In this document: positions 49,880 to 63,806 of the stretch, piece after piece
How the letters are laid out: every line of letters begins with the position of its first letter
How positions within the stretch are numbered: position 1 is the first letter of the stretch
From: Numida meleagris
Taxonomy: Eukaryota > Chordata > Aves > Galliformes > Numididae
DNA: 64,000 bases
Assembly: GCF_002078875.1 (NCBI RefSeq)
Contig: NC_034409.1
Span: 64,291,379-64,355,378 of the forward strand
Reading direction: 5' to 3'
Translations under genes and position numbers: made by a program
The notes under the pieces: model-generated
Seen by the model: only the letters and a program-made list of their open reading frames with translations
Told to the model about the DNA's origin: nothing
The model's database searches: none

Positions 49880-50520
49880 TTTTCTTTTAAAGAACAGTCA
49901 GCTTCCTTTTGTTACTGCTATGAAGTACTTTTCCCAACTAACTCCAAGACGGAGCCTGAAATGCAATATGGAAATTGCTAATATGACAGAGAAATATGAG
50001 TTTTATACCGCAGAAAAAGTGGCTTTACCAATGTATCAGAGAAATTATTGAATGTTATCGGTCATAACATAATTTATTATTTTACCAGTGTGCCGTGAAA
50101 AGTTGCTCAGCCAACTCAAAGCTTTCCTGCTATACTAGCGCTGTCTGGTAGTTAAACTCATAGCACTTTGCTAAATGTAAGCACAGTAATTATTTGTACA
50201 TTATCCTCTTGGATTCCTCCCTCCCCACCCCAGCCCATCATCTTAACATACTATACATACAGTAATTTGATTTACTATCTTTATTTTGTAAATTGTGTGG
50301 GAAGGCTTTCACAGAGGAGACATGGCTGAAAGATATAAGGGAGATCTGAGAATTTGGAAACTGTCTGCTCTGCACTTTGTTTATGCTTCCTGCCAAACTC
50401 ACATGTAACTCTCATTAATGCTAATGGCATTTAATACATGCTGCAATAAGAAAATATCCTCATTTATTTTTCACTGAATCGAGTGGTAGCAAAAGTGCTG
50501 TTCTGGCAACTTTTGTTGTC
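49880..50520. promoter_or_regulatory. Candidate conserved non-coding element D
   Basis: This repeat-free block has an even mix of motifs: GGTCATAACATAATTTATTA near 50060-50079, ACAGTAATTATTTGTACATT near 50184-50203, and CTCATTAATGCTAATGGCAT near 50411-50430. CpGs occur (for example AGACGGAG near 49948, TAGCGCTG near 50137). A 60-codon plus frame, 49869-50051, lies across its left edge without a domain. The regulatory reading is inference from composition only. Confidence 0.28.
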
Positions 50521-53500
50521 CACAGAACAGGCAGTGTCAGAATGAGTTTCCTCTGGTAACCTGTGCATCATTCCTCTTCTGGATGGGCTGCTGGAGGACA
50601 CTACAGCCACCAGCCCCTCTGCCACTCTAGCCTGCACAGATAGTACATCTATACAGTACCAGCTGAGATTCCCCGTGCTTCATTTGTGGCATACAACAGT
50701 TTGGAGGTACAAAGCTTGGGCTGAGTGTGAATGAGTGCCAGAAGGATGAACAGTGCAAATAATCTTTCATATTACAGAAATGGTCCATCCATATCATGCT
50801 GTCTGTAAATTCTTCAGACTATTCTTGTGAAAGGGGAACTTTTCTCAGGATTTACTGGTTTGGACATAAAACATTAAGTTGTCTTTTAGGTAGGGTGTTG
50901 CTTAAATCAATTCTTTAAAATTGCTCTTGTTTCCAATCAGTGTCACTAGAGGTAGTTGATGAGCACATATCATTTTTCCATATTATTAAATGATAATGAC
51001 AATTTTGTACAACATCTACTTGTATGTGTACGTTTGCACATTGGACAGAAAAAAACATTCTTTTGAAACTTGACTTCATCCAGAAATATGTTAAATAAAG
51101 TTGTTCTGGAAAAAATAGGGGGAATTTTTTTCTTTAAGATGAAGGCAATATTGTTTTCTTCTGACTCTGAGATAAAATTAGCTAAACAAAACTATATATG
51201 ATTTAAGCCACAAAAAGTCACATTTGAGATTTCTTCACTGGGAAATTTTTGAATTGATTAGCAGTTTTACAGAAAACTGGCTTATTTATCTGTTTATTTT
51301 CACTATTATTCTGTCTTAGCTGGTCATGACTGATGAAGTTATTTTCATTAAGTAGACAAAGAGCCTCACCTGAACTTCCAAAAATAACTGCCTCACACCT
51401 AACTGTTAGGCACAGTTACACTGTGCTGTTTTGTTCTTCTGTCTCTCAGCAGGACTCTGGATGGAATGTCTCTCTATCTGTCTGGCCTTATACATCTTTC
51501 TGCTGCATCTTTAGTGCTATCTGTATAGAATACACATCACCACATGCTGTTCAATTGGCTGTCTTCCAAATGGTAGTAGTTTTGATAATTGTTTTATAAA
51601 AACTTGCTATTCAGTTTATACTGAAGCGTTTCAAAATAGAGTATTATTATTTTTTCTCTTTTAGGTTAGGAGAAAAGGCATTTTTGCAGAGGATATCATG
51701 TCCTCCTAGGGTAGAAGGAGTTTGAGCATGCACAATACCATCAAGCTTGCTCAAAATCTACATCTTATTATTGATATAGCATACTCTGCCTTGTCAGAGG
51801 TTTTAAAATATTCTGAGCTTCAAAACTTAATTTGAGTCCTACTTCTCCAGAGATGCGTACGTTGCCCCATTACTCTGCCTTCTGCAGTGAAAGTCTCTAG
51901 ATAGATCCTTGGGCTTTCATAACCCAGAATGGTGGATTTCCTTCAAATTGGGCGGGGTACAATATGAGTAGATTTCTTTCTTCTTCTCAAACTTCCTCTT
52001 CTTTTTTTTCCCTTCTCCAGCCCTTTGGACAACATCAGCCACCAGTGTCTCTATGGAAGGAGGTGTAAGAGCTGTGAGTGCTCTTTTTTATTCCTTGCAT
52101 TATCTCAATGTTTAAAATGTCTCCTGTATCTTCCAGAACTTCTTATAAATTCCCCTTTGTTTCAATTTTCTATACTTGAAATGTTTACTGCACCATCTTT
52201 CTTCTTGACCTCTTATGAGACTACATGATCCCCTTTCAATCCAGCCAAAATGCAGTGGTCAAATGTAACTTCATGGTCATTGGATTGCTTTCATCATTGG
52301 ATCACAACTTCCTTTCAAGTTGCTTTATAAACTGCTTCTCACATGCTATAATTTACACGTTACACTGCTTAGCATTACCCCAGGACTTTGACTATCCTGT
52401 TTTTCCTTTATCTCTTTTTTTTCCCCAGCAACAGTACCTTGTCATCTCACTTGAATCCTCCCACAATTGAATTGCACATGATTTTATTCATTTTTTCAAC
52501 CTGAAACTGGTGCCTATCTAAGGAAAATCTTTGAGTACCTTAATCTCATTTTAACAGATACACACTCTTTTCACCTTCAAATGTTTAGTGTAAAGTGGGA
52601 CTTTTGAAACAAAAATCCAAAGTTTTTATATTGTATGAGTTGTCATCTCAAAAATGGACTAATGTAGACAAAAATAAAAATGGAATCACCTGGAAGTTAG
52701 CACCATTATTGAGGTCTCAGAAGACATCTTGTCAAACGTAAACCAGATACTAAGTATATGATGGTCTAGCCAGTCTCTCACTTGTTTTGTGTGGTATGGT
52801 TGATATTTAGGTGATAGACAAAAGATACTGGAAGAGTAAAGCAATAATGTAAAGCTAAGATGTGTTTTGAAAGTTGGATGCAAGTTGTTCTTTTGTTTTC
52901 TTCTGTAATGCTGCAGAGCTACTTGTGCTTATACTTCATGATATTGAATCAACCTACAGACATAATTGCCAGGACTGGGACCTTATTCTAAAGGTGTGTT
53001 TTTGTTTTTTTTAAAGGTTGTCACTTTGTAGTTACAGTGTATGTTTTTTAATTCTACAGATGATTCCCTATTGAGCACCTTTTCTAATATGCATGATTCA
53101 AAACCTATCAAAATTTATCTTGATCTGTCAAAGTTCATGGTTTCCTTTGACACTTTCAGGCTGGTCACCATTGCAAAACCTGTTGGTTACATGCTTTCCC
53201 ATAAAAAACAAACAAACAAACAAACAAAAAAACCGACCAATAAACAAACCAAAGCCTGTTCTGCTTACAGGATGAACAGAACTCATATTTCTGGAGAGTG
53301 AGAGTTGTTTGCCAGGCTTTTTAAACTCAGCTAAACAGTTCACTTCTATTCCACAATTTATTTAATTAATGCTCATCTCATTAGTAGGGATCTATCTTAG
53401 CCATCTACCATTATACTGTAAATTGCTTTAATGAATTCTGTGATTCTCACAAAATTTCCAATCAGATGAGAGGCCCTGTTAATGCAATAAGTCAAGAAAG

Positions 53501-56021
53501 TGCAGCTTTGGAGATTCATTAAATTTTATTTCTTATGAGTTGTCTCCAGAAAAACTCTGAAAGAAGCACAAAACTAAAAAGGGGTCATTTTTAGAAATGC
53601 TTGTTATAGCTGACCAGAAAGTACAAAGATTATTTTGGCTTTGAACTTTGCTTGCACACTGGCAGTTGTTTTATTTGTGTCTGTGTTTTAATTATTATGA
53701 TTTTTTTTAATTTTTATTTTTGTAGAAATGGTGGTCTACTACAAATTATTATGTTCAAATTCTTTAAAGTAACTTGTCAAGGTCTCAACTTCTCTAGGCT
53801 GACTGAAATCACATAAGAACAAAGTGTGTTTGGAGTGAAGTCCATTCAAAATGCTTCCTAACTTCAGTGGAAATGTAAGTTAACCTGCATTGCATACTGG
53901 TAAGTATTGGAAAATGTGACAAAAACAGAATGCAGTATTGATATTTGTCTACTTAGTTATTTTTCCTGATATTTTTCTTCTTCCTTTTCTAGTTACACCT
54001 CCTCCCGTTGAGCTAGCTGATCAGAAAATTGTATGGAAAAGAATTAGAGCACTTATTTTTGTCAAGCTGTTTGGTGAGAATAAAAAGCACAGCATAGAAA
54101 ATCATTCACACAATCATTTTTTCTTCATTCTCTCTATTTGTTTGTATTCTCTACAGACAAAAAAAAAAAGAAAAAAGCTTGAATTGAAGCTGTTTTTTTT
54201 TTCTTCACACTTATTTTCCTTTATATTATTTACAGTAAAGATAAGCTCATGTCCTTAACCTGCATGAGAGAGGTAGTTAGGGCTGCTGATGCACTGTTTG
54301 AATAACACCTGTGACAAAGAAATCACCATCTGATTGCCAGCCTCTACTTTGCTAGTCACAGCATCCAGCTGGTTGAGGCTCTGAATCTTAGAGGTGACTT
54401 CTACTGTGTACTGAGTTAGCTGAGTGTCTTCCCAGTTTTCTGTGCCTAGAAGAAAATTTTATTTTTTTATATAGCTTATGAAAAGTCAAGTTCCCTCTCT
54501 CAGATTCTTCTCAGTTAATGCTATGCATGTAGTTTAACCTTCAGACAAGTTGAACATCCTCCTATTTACAGGTTTGAGTGTATTTAAGCTACTATTGAGA
54601 TCCTTTTTAATATAGAAATGTCCTATTTTCAATTTCTATTGTTTTATGTCTTTGTGCTGTTGATTGTAAAAATAGTGAAAAAATATTGTATACTTTAAAT
54701 TAATATGAACAAAATGATGTGGTGCCCCTTCCTTGAGAAAAAGGGCCTGATGTAGAAAAGCTCTTGTCAAGCACAACAATCACAACATAGTTCCACTTAG
54801 AGATTTAGTGTTTGGGCTAATTAACACTTTTGCTGCTAGCAAAGTGGACAGTTAAGCATTTCCTCTTCTCCCTCTTCTTCCTCTTTGTTTTGATGTCCTC
54901 CTCAAACCTTTGATGCACAGTGGCTCCCTGGCAGGTGGCTGTGTAAAATTAACATTATCCAACTCAAAATGTTTGACTTCTATGTGGTCAGAGATGCACA
55001 GTTGCTGTGCTGTGTGAAACAAAGTCTTCAGTGTTTTTTTGCTCTTGTCAGTGCCATAGATTTAATAGCAGAGCAGAATTAAATAAATGTGTGCTCTTGG
55101 TTGGCATTAAAGAAAATGTTGCATTTCTGGGACTCAGGCACATTTAGGCTGTGCCTCATAGAGAGGAGAAAAAAAGCGGAGCCTCTTCAGTCCATTTTTC
55201 AGAGTCAAAATATAGTTAGTTTACCAGATAAAGAGGCAGTTACTTAAGCCAAATTGCCTACAAGCATAGCACTGTTTTCTTGCTGGAGTCAAGGTCTGCA
55301 TGGATTACATGCAGTTCTTTAGACACCAGATTTCTTGTGTAGGAAAAAAATGGGAAGGAGGTAAAGTCAATTAAACTTTTTCCTTTTCTCTCTCTCTCCC
55401 TTGTAACTATCCCTTTCTTTAAGCTCTTTGATACTCTCCATTCATAGGGTAGTGGAATGATGTTCCAGTAATTTCCCTTCAGCAGCAGGAGACACACTGC
55501 GTATATTATGCCCTTTAGCTAAAAGAAAAATTGATTCTGTCATGTATACATTTATATCTCATCTTTTCTATTTTTTCCCCAATGAAATTTTTAACTCTTC
55601 TTACAAGACTGAGGTAGGAAATAATAAACTACTGACATACATGACACTTTCTACCATCTTGGGAAGACTTTTCATGCTGAAGAACAGGAAATTCAAAAGC
55701 AACAATTTCTGAATTTCTGAATGGTTGGAGCTGAAGGTAGGCTTTCTTTCTTAAAGGCAAGCCCAGTTACATTTGTAGAGTAGGTAAAATAATAAATAAT
55801 AAACAATTTGAAAAAATCCCAAATAAGCAGTTGTTAATGTAATTAGACATACATAAAAACTTTGGAGTCACATGTTTTCTGAATGGTGGTATTTGGGGAA
55901 AAAAACAAAACAAAACAAAAAAACCAGCAGCTCTTCATAAACAGACAAATTTTAATCCACATGATTTTAAAAGGCCTGTTATCCTGAGATAGCTGTATGT
56001 CCTCTCTAGGAGCAGGAGAAC
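50521..56021. other. Unique AT-rich DNA, no gene recognised
   Basis: It includes (CAAA)n at 53202-53233, (AAAAC)n at 55898-55923 and numerous T runs. No mobile element or exon can be supported. Open frames (for example 53938-54258 +) are low-complexity, F/S/L-rich translations of T-rich DNA. Confidence 0.5.
53202..53233. repeat. (CAAA)n short tandem repeat
   Basis: Several CAAA units with an A-rich end; it explains the KQTNKQ-type residues in the overlapping open frame. Confidence 0.92.
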
Positions 56022-56155
56022 CTTTTGGTTAATTCACTGAGCTAATCAGGCCATCTGCCTTCTATTCCTGGACTGCCCTGTGTGATGCTGGCCATCTCAA
56101 TTAAAGTCTCCGTCTTCAGATTCCAATCTGAAAAACTGTGATAGTGGTTATTTTG
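56022..56155 (+). mobile_element. CORE-SINE (MIR / AVECORE-like)
   Basis: The order of parts matches a tRNA-derived CORE-SINE. A box A-like TTTTGGTTAATTCACTGAGC (56022-56041) is followed by a box B-like TTCTATTCCTGG (56062-56073). The core then reads TGTGTGATGCTGGCCATCTC (56081-56100), where typical copies have TGTGTGACCTTGGGCAAGTC. It ends with a TTCAGATTCCAATCTG-like segment, matching the usual CAGTTTCCCCATCTG. It is decayed, as expected of an element fixed early in amniote evolution. It does not code for protein. Confidence 0.72.
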
Positions 56156-59100
56156 CTACAACAAAATAAAGAAAAATAAAAATTAAAAAAGTCGTAATGC
56201 TTAGTGTAAGAGTGTGCATCCTTGGAGTTCTGTAGCAAAACAAACTTATTATAGTGTTCTCATGCCCAAAGATTGTCCAAAGGCAATCATTTTTCTTGGG
56301 ATGCTGGGCATTGATCAACTTCCTATTAAAAAAAAGTAAAAAGGGGGAGGGGGGTGCATGGAGGGAGAGTAAATGGAATATTCAAGCTGAAAATGTTATG
56401 AATAACATTGTTTTAGAAATTTATCAAAAATAATTTAAAAGACAATATTTCTTGCAAATAAATGTCAGACCTATTTGGTGTGGAGGTATTTGTCTCAGCT
56501 TTAGAATGAGACCAAATTAAAGACGTGTTTTGAGGAGGTAAAAGAGATGCTATCTGATTAAATGCGTTACTTTAAAACTTTTTTTTTCAGATCTGTTTTT
56601 CTTTTACTGTCTTCATCAGCATGACAAGTTTATAGATCTGTAGCTATCAAGATTCTTTTCCAGAGAGTATTTGCTCTTCTTGAGTCCTACATCTAAAAAG
56701 CATTGTTAAAAATTCTTAATATCAGATCTATAATTTGGATTTTCCTGTTATATATACTTTCTTCTGGCTTATATTAGCAAAAAGCAAGATAATTGATATT
56801 TGAAGGCATTGGGCTCACTGAATAAGTTCCCTCTGATTTAAATATTATTTCCAAACATTCTGTGTTTAATTCCATAGTCATTATCTTTACTGAAAACTGT
56901 GACATATGTTTGGGGTTTTTTTTGCACATATTTGTATTGCATTTAACATAAAGAACATTTGAAATAATTTTCTACCATTAGAGAAAGAAACTACTGGAGT
57001 CTGAGAACAGGAATTCAGAAATTATGAAGCAAACTTGAACAAAATAAGGAAATCTACTGTATAACTGTATATACTGTATAACTCAAGGGATGGTAAACCT
57101 AAACAAACTCAGAAACATTTAAGAAGCCTACATTGCCTGGATTCACTGATAATTTGAAATTTGGATGTTCCATGTTCAATTTCCCCTGGCTGCCTCAGCA
57201 ATTCCTGTGATTCTGCATTGTCTTTTCTTATGTTGAAGACAAATCTTAAACAATGGAAGTTATGCCTGTGTGAAGTTATAGTCTGACCAGAGAGACTAGA
57301 TCGGATATTGTCCAATGTCAAACAGACACTCTTGCAAAATCAAGATTCACATAAGAAAGGGAAAATAGAATGCCTCCTAAAACTCTAGAAACACATTTTC
57401 ATCAATGAATTTCAAAACTTTCACCCTTATTGGTGAGGCATAAAAGGACCAGCAGGTAGGGAAAGGGCTTGGAACATTTCTGTGTGTGAATACCTGGGCA
57501 GACACATTTTCCGGAAGTGAAACTCCCTTTCGCTGTAACAACAGAGGGCATAATGCTGCTGGGAGAGGAACCTGATGCAGAGGCAGATCCTTATCCCAGA
57601 ATGGGTTATAACATTTCAACTTGTATCAGGCCTATGTGTGTTCCCCTGACTGAGGGTTCTGAGTTGTGTCATCTGTTTTTTAACAGTAGCAATAGTAGCT
57701 CTTCATGTTATCTGTGAAGCAAAGTGAGCCAGAAATTTTTAAGAACATATGTTTGATTAATTTATTTTATCTTACGATGTTAAACTTTAACAGCGTTTTA
57801 GAATTAATTCATTGTGGAACCCTGGGGTAAGAAGCACATGTCACAGGTAACCAAATTAGAAGTCCATGGGTTATGAGATCACAACCCCCTAGAGAAATAT
57901 TTAGTGGTATGTTTACTTAATATCTAACAGCATGTGAAGTTTATTTATTAATATGCCTGCAGGTTTCTCTCTAATCCCACTTCTCAAAGATGCTCACACG
58001 TAGATAGAAAAGCCGGGAGGGGGTGAATTGCCCTGGTACTATTTCCATCTAATGGAATAATATATCTGTTGAAGAACGAAAGTTAGGGTACAGTACACAC
58101 CTTTCTGACCTTGACCAAATCTCAAGTCCACTTTTACACAGAAGCCCATTGTGTGCTGTTTACAGAGAGAAGAAAAGCGCACGCACAGCAACTTCCTCTT
58201 TGGTTATGAATCTTTAAGTAAGAAGAAAATTTATTTTTCAACATAGTCAGAAGAGCAATTGCTTTCAGCCAAGCAATGGGAGGGAAATTCACCCCTCCTT
58301 CCTCACTCGGTGCTGTAGTAATTGAGCTTAGTGGAAGGAAAGCTGTAGGAAGATTTCCATCTTTCCCTCCCTGTTAACAGCGGTGGAGCTCCCGTTACAA
58401 CTCATATCCTCAGTCTCTGCTGAGGCACTAGTTCATCCTGCCTGTCCCTGCTTCTGTTGGACATGGCCCGTGGCCCTGACGGACCCAGGCTATGCAGAAG
58501 TATTTCTGACTGAATTTACATGGCTTTCCCGCCCAGGAGTGCAAGTGTAGTCTGGAGGCAGCATCAGTGACAGACAGGGTACTGCTCTGCAGTATAGGGG
58601 TCACAGTTACAGGTGTTTGAAACACAATAATACTATTATTTATTTCCTTAATGAAGCATTCAGTGGTTTACAGAAGAATTTTCATGAAAAAGCTATTTAG
58701 TAAGTGTTTGGTTGCTGAAGTATTATGAAGAATCAGTTCATTGTATTTGACGAGTAACTTCAGCCTCCTTCATCACTTAGAGCATCCTATTAAAGCACTA
58801 GAGGAAATGTTAAATCAAGGACCTGTCAAAAAATTGTATCAACAGTAACTCTCCCTCCTCTCTTGTTTAATCTATGCAGCAGATCAGTACCTTAAATGTT
58901 AATAGATAACTGCCTGGATTTCCTCTGACTCTGTAATTATCAAGCTCATAATAAACCTGAAAATTAAAGGCAACTGAGGTACTTTTATATTCTTTTCTTA
59001 AATGTCAAAGCTTCTGAAAGTTTTAGAAAATGCTGAGCTCTTTCCGTCTTCTGTGTCAGGCACTATTACCAGAGTAGGTGTCGAGACAATCTGGACACCT

Positions 59101-60879
59101 GCAATCTCGAGACAGATTCCATCAAGCTCCTATCTGTTAGAAGCTGCAGTGCTTGCATTTGGATTCGATATCTAACAATAATGTGGTATTTTATAAACAT
59201 TAGTGGGCCTGATTTTGCACTGGTCAGCAGAGGTAAAAAATTGGTACTTTTGGAAAACAAATAAAAAAGGAATTGGAACTGTCTCAATATATAGTGCAAA
59301 TTGTAAATTTCCAAAATATGCAGTCTTTTTCTCAGACAATAAGAAAAAAAGCTGGCAATTACAATATCGAGGTATTGCACGAGCTGATTCTGCATTTAGG
59401 GCCTAATATTTACTTGACAATACTTTTATGTTTTTTTATATATAAAATTATGTCCTTTTAATAGAAAGTGTTGCAGTTTATCCTTTCTGTTGCATCAGTA
59501 GCCCACTATTGCCCACTATTTCTGTATTTGAAATAAACAGAAGAATCTTCTGACTCTTCATATCAGTGATCTCAAGTATAACTGAAAAGCAGCATTTACA
59601 TGAGTAAGTGAAACTCTGAATGTAAGAGAAGTATAGAAATTTGTTTGAAACCTGGTAATTCTGATCTTCAATAGTTTTTTACAATCTTTTGATATGACCT
59701 CCATTAAGGGATATGCTTACTTCTTCTCCCTGAGGCTATTTCCTGAAACAACAAAATGAGAATGACAGTTTATCTACAGAATATTTGGACATGTTGAAGT
59801 TTTGAAACATGATTTCAAAGAATACGGTAACTTTTGCCTCTGAAACACTATTTTAATGAAAATATTCCTATTCCTAAACACTTGTCTGGGTGTAATTTTT
59901 GGCAATGGAGATTAGTCCGTACTGAGGTTTAATACATTCCACATTACTCAGCCACGAGACTTGGTTTTGAACAGTACTATTTTCATCCAAGCACAAATAT
60001 TAAGCCACAAGGATATTTTTCTGAGGTTGATACTGAAAAGCAGACTGATATAGATGTGTCTAGGCATTTGAAGAGTAGATCTGGTTTTTGGAAGAGATGG
60101 GCACACATTTTATTACAAAGTCTGTGGCTGTCAAGGGCATATTTAATTTTAAAAATCAGTAAGAACCAATACATGAATCTGAGGTAGGATTTGGCCAAGT
60201 GTAACTGTAAAATGTTGGTGAATCACCAGTTACTACAGTGTAAAAACTGGTAGACTACATGTACAAGGGAATAATAAGGATGGGGTAAGAACATATGGGC
60301 AAGTCATTTCAACACAAAAATTAGATGTAATTGTCATGCATTTGTACTGTCTTTCTAGTGGGCCTACACACTTTGTAGCTATATGCAATTATTTATTTAT
60401 TTAAAATAAATATCTGTTTGAAATTTATGATTTTCAAGTTTTCTTCTTTTTCCTTTACCAAAGCACAACCCAATTGGTTTTATAGTTGTCCAACACTTCG
60501 TGGTCTATTATGTGAGTATTCTGTAAAGGAAAGTGAAGTATATCTATTTTCACCAAGCTGATATCCATCTCAAGAAAAAATGTGCTTTTTCCCAGACACT
60601 TTACCAGCAGTTTTTTCAGAGGTGTCACAGTTTGGGGTTGAGGGGATGGATTATTGCGATCTTAAATTTGACTGCTTTTGAGCAGATGCATCATAGACAG
60701 GAAGAGTAAATCAGAATACTGTCTGTCTTTCAATGACTGGTGTGGAAGCATATTCAATCTATTAGTTTTTTTGCATTTGCACAGAATATGGAACTAAAAG
60801 CTATACTTCAGACTGGTAGCTGCATTGTTCCATTGTCTAAAGCTTTACAAGGTAAACTTCTTATTCATAATGCTAAATC
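56156..60879. other. Unique AT-rich DNA, no gene recognised
   Basis: It has short A/T runs, a G-rich spot (56343-56354), a 10-base tandem CCCACTATTG (59501-59519) and small open frames without domains. Confidence 0.5.
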
Positions 60880-60924
60880 TCTAATGAAGGGAAAAGATCC
60901 ATAATCTAATGAAGGGAAAAGATC
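60880..60924. repeat. 20-bp direct duplication
   Basis: TCTAATGAAGGGAAAAGATC occurs at 60880-60899 and again at 60905-60924, identical and 5 bases apart. It is consistent with a recent slippage or repair duplication. Confidence 0.95.
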
Positions 60925-63691
60925 ATAAGTACAAACGATAGCACAAACAACTTAGAAATTTCTTTTCAAGAGAGGTATGAAAGACCCTATTATTTTTTGT
61001 TTATAGATACCTACAACATCTAGAATATGTCAAGTGTAATCTATGGTAGTTAATTTTCTTTTAGAAAAATACCTTATAATCTCAAAACAGTTTGAACTTG
61101 TATCTGCAATCAACTTTAGGCTGAAAATAGATTTTGACTCAAAGAACTTTCAATACAGTTTCCATCTGTAAAGAACAAGAATTAAGGCCCCTTAGATTGT
61201 CTGGAATTTCCATGGAAAATTTCAGCATTTCTGAAATAGTACAAGAATTCAATATTTTTGACTTGTTTAAACTGGAAATTCTAAAATAAGTATAGATTTG
61301 TGAATGCTACTAGGATTCTGATTTTTTGTATCAAATTAGTTATCCCCTATATCAGTATAACTTTCTTTTGTTTTTTATTTTTCTTAGCCCATCCCAAACC
61401 TCTTGCTTTGATAAAGTTCTACACAGAATGGTAGTATAGTATACAGTATTTTATATGTAGTAATATATATACATTATAGTATATACCCACAAGGACGTGA
61501 AATTCAGCAGTCTAATCCCACTTTTTAATCCAGGTGAAGTAAATCTCAGAAAATACATGTGAATCACATATCATGAGCCAGTCTTAATAAGTACTTTGTT
61601 GCCCCAAAACATAGGTGGAGAACATCAGAAAGCTCCGTATTCAGTATCACTGATCTGTACAAATATTTATTGTCTCTCCAGTGGTTCTGTGGCAAATGTT
61701 TTTCTCAGTACTTGGATGACTTAATTAGTAACAGATGAACATCAGTACCCTCCCCTTAAATGAATGTATAGTTTACCTGGAAGAAGTTGCTTTCAAGATA
61801 AAGAGACGCAACAGAGCAATTCACATGTGGTACAGTAGGTAAATTTTCTTTCTTTCTTTTCTTTTTTTCTTCCAAGATTTGCAGCAACTCTTATGGACTA
61901 CATCTACACTATTCTACTGCTTCAGTGAAAGACCTTTAAAATATCTAACTGACTTCACAGTGACTTCGTGCTAACAGTAGGCATTGCTTATGGAAAAAGG
62001 CTTTCTGGATGAGATGTTACAGTGAATTAATATTTCTAAGCAGAAACAGTACATAGAATGATAAGAGAGATTACACTCTGAATAAGAGAGGTAGAAAGTA
62101 TAATAATTAGGCCAGAATGTACAAACTGTAATGATATCCTGCAACTACTAGTTTGGTGTAAGAGCTTTTTAAAACTCCACAAGGTTTGCAAGCAGTGGTA
62201 ATATCTTTTCTTGAACTGAGGAACAAAGTTGAAAGAGATTACTATGTATATTGAACTAGAAAAATATTTTCTCGACAAATTGCTGATAAAATTGATCAAT
62301 ACTCTCTACAAAGCTTCTCACAGGTATGACAGCACTGCTGTTGTTTTAAACTGTGTCAGTCTAAAACCTGGCCTGCCAAATGTGATGTTAAATTCCAAAT
62401 ATTTTATATTTGATTGAAAATAAGTCACTTCCAAATAAGTGAGTTTTAACAATGAATTCTCTTGTGTCTCTTGCATTTTCAGACTGGGCGTTACAAAAGA
62501 AAAGTATCATTCTACAATGGATATTAAAAAGTGCTTGGCAAATTGCTGTGGTTGTTGAATTAGCTGGTGAACAAGCAAAATTTCAAAAGGATGCTTTGCT
62601 TTATCAAAAATTCTTTGTAAGTTTATTTGCCAAGTGCAGTTAAGCTCTACTTATGATAAAAATGTTATGCAAGATTTAAATTAATATTCCTCACAGTCTA
62701 GTTTGTACAGTTCAGAAGTGAGATAGTGGAACTACCTCCTACTGTTCTCAGTTGTACTTGCACGTATTCATTCTACACTTGCTTTATACTTAAGATTTTA
62801 GTGACAGCAGCACTCTGCTGTTAAATTTTTATATTCAAATGGAAACTGAGAGTCTGTTGTATTCAAAAGGAGGAAAAGTGTACAGATGTAATTGTATAGA
62901 ATGTAGTTATTCTAGATGCTCTATTTTTTAAGAGATGTGGCATAGGAAATGCCCATTAGTACTTCTTGTATGATTCTGGATAAGTTAACTGATGTAATCA
63001 CAGCTTCAGGCGTGAATTTTGTTCTGATTTACAGCTTGCACTAGTACTGCTTGGAAGGTTTCTGAAAATTTTTGTGCCTATCCATTTTCCAAATGGTTCT
63101 ACTTGGGGAAATAACAAAGGGAGGGTGACGTGTCTAAACACAAATACATAATGTTATTTTAGATGCTACAGGTCATGAAAAATACCTGCATGTGGCTGGT
63201 ATGTCCCCTAGCACAAACAAGAGATCTGTATCATTCTAGAATAGTAGTTCATAGGCTACTTTAAGATAACTAAAATGGCATTAAAACCATTTCTCTTCAG
63301 TTGAGTCAATCCTAAGTTTCCAATCATGTTTTTCGGAGTAGGCACCTTGAAGGTCAGTCCCTGAGCCTCAGAGATCTTCAGTGAGCCTGGGTGTCAAGTC
63401 TTTCAAAAAAAAAAAAAATGTTACTTAGTTTCTAAATAAAATAATAGATTATTGATTTTCACATGCTTATTCTGAAATTTTTCAATACCTGCTATCATAT
63501 GATTTTATCATTTCATCTGAAAGAAGCAGATTTATATATATAACATCCATCCATCCATGTTTTCTTTGGTTAGGATCATGTCCTTAGGAAGAAGGAGGCT
63601 GTCCTTGTAGGAAAATCAGCACCTATTCTATGACTTGATTATCCTCGTGGTATTCAGCTGAAAGAGAAACTTATTCGGCCCACATATTTGA
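60925..63691. other. Unique AT-rich DNA, no gene recognised
   Basis: It contains a TA-rich stretch (61440-61488), a pyrimidine tract (61850-61873) and an A run (63405-63418). No domain is seen in any open frame, including 62452-62643 (+). Confidence 0.5.
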
Positions 63692-63806
63692 AATGTAGTT
63701 AAGGAAAGATAAGTAATATGGCTTGCCAAAGTCTGTATGTGTAATGGATTGTAACCAAGGTCCCCTGACATTGAGTTTGTGGCTTAACCACAAGACCATC
63801 ATCTTC
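63692..63806 (-). mobile_element. CORE-SINE (MIR / AVECORE-like)
   Basis: On the minus strand the box A-like GGTCTTGTGGTTAAGCCA (63783-63800) and the box B-like GGTTACAATCC (63747-63757) are joined by a TGTCAGGGGACCT segment, as in MIR-type elements. The core follows with TTTGGCAAGCCATATTACTT, where typical copies read TTGGGCAAGTCACTTAA. The overlapping minus open frame 63699-63962 is therefore partly SINE-derived and is not evidence of a gene. Confidence 0.68.

Noticed and set aside
56343..56363. Possible G-quadruplex
   Set aside because: There are only three clear GGG runs with usable loops, the second and third tracts being fused, so the motif is incomplete.
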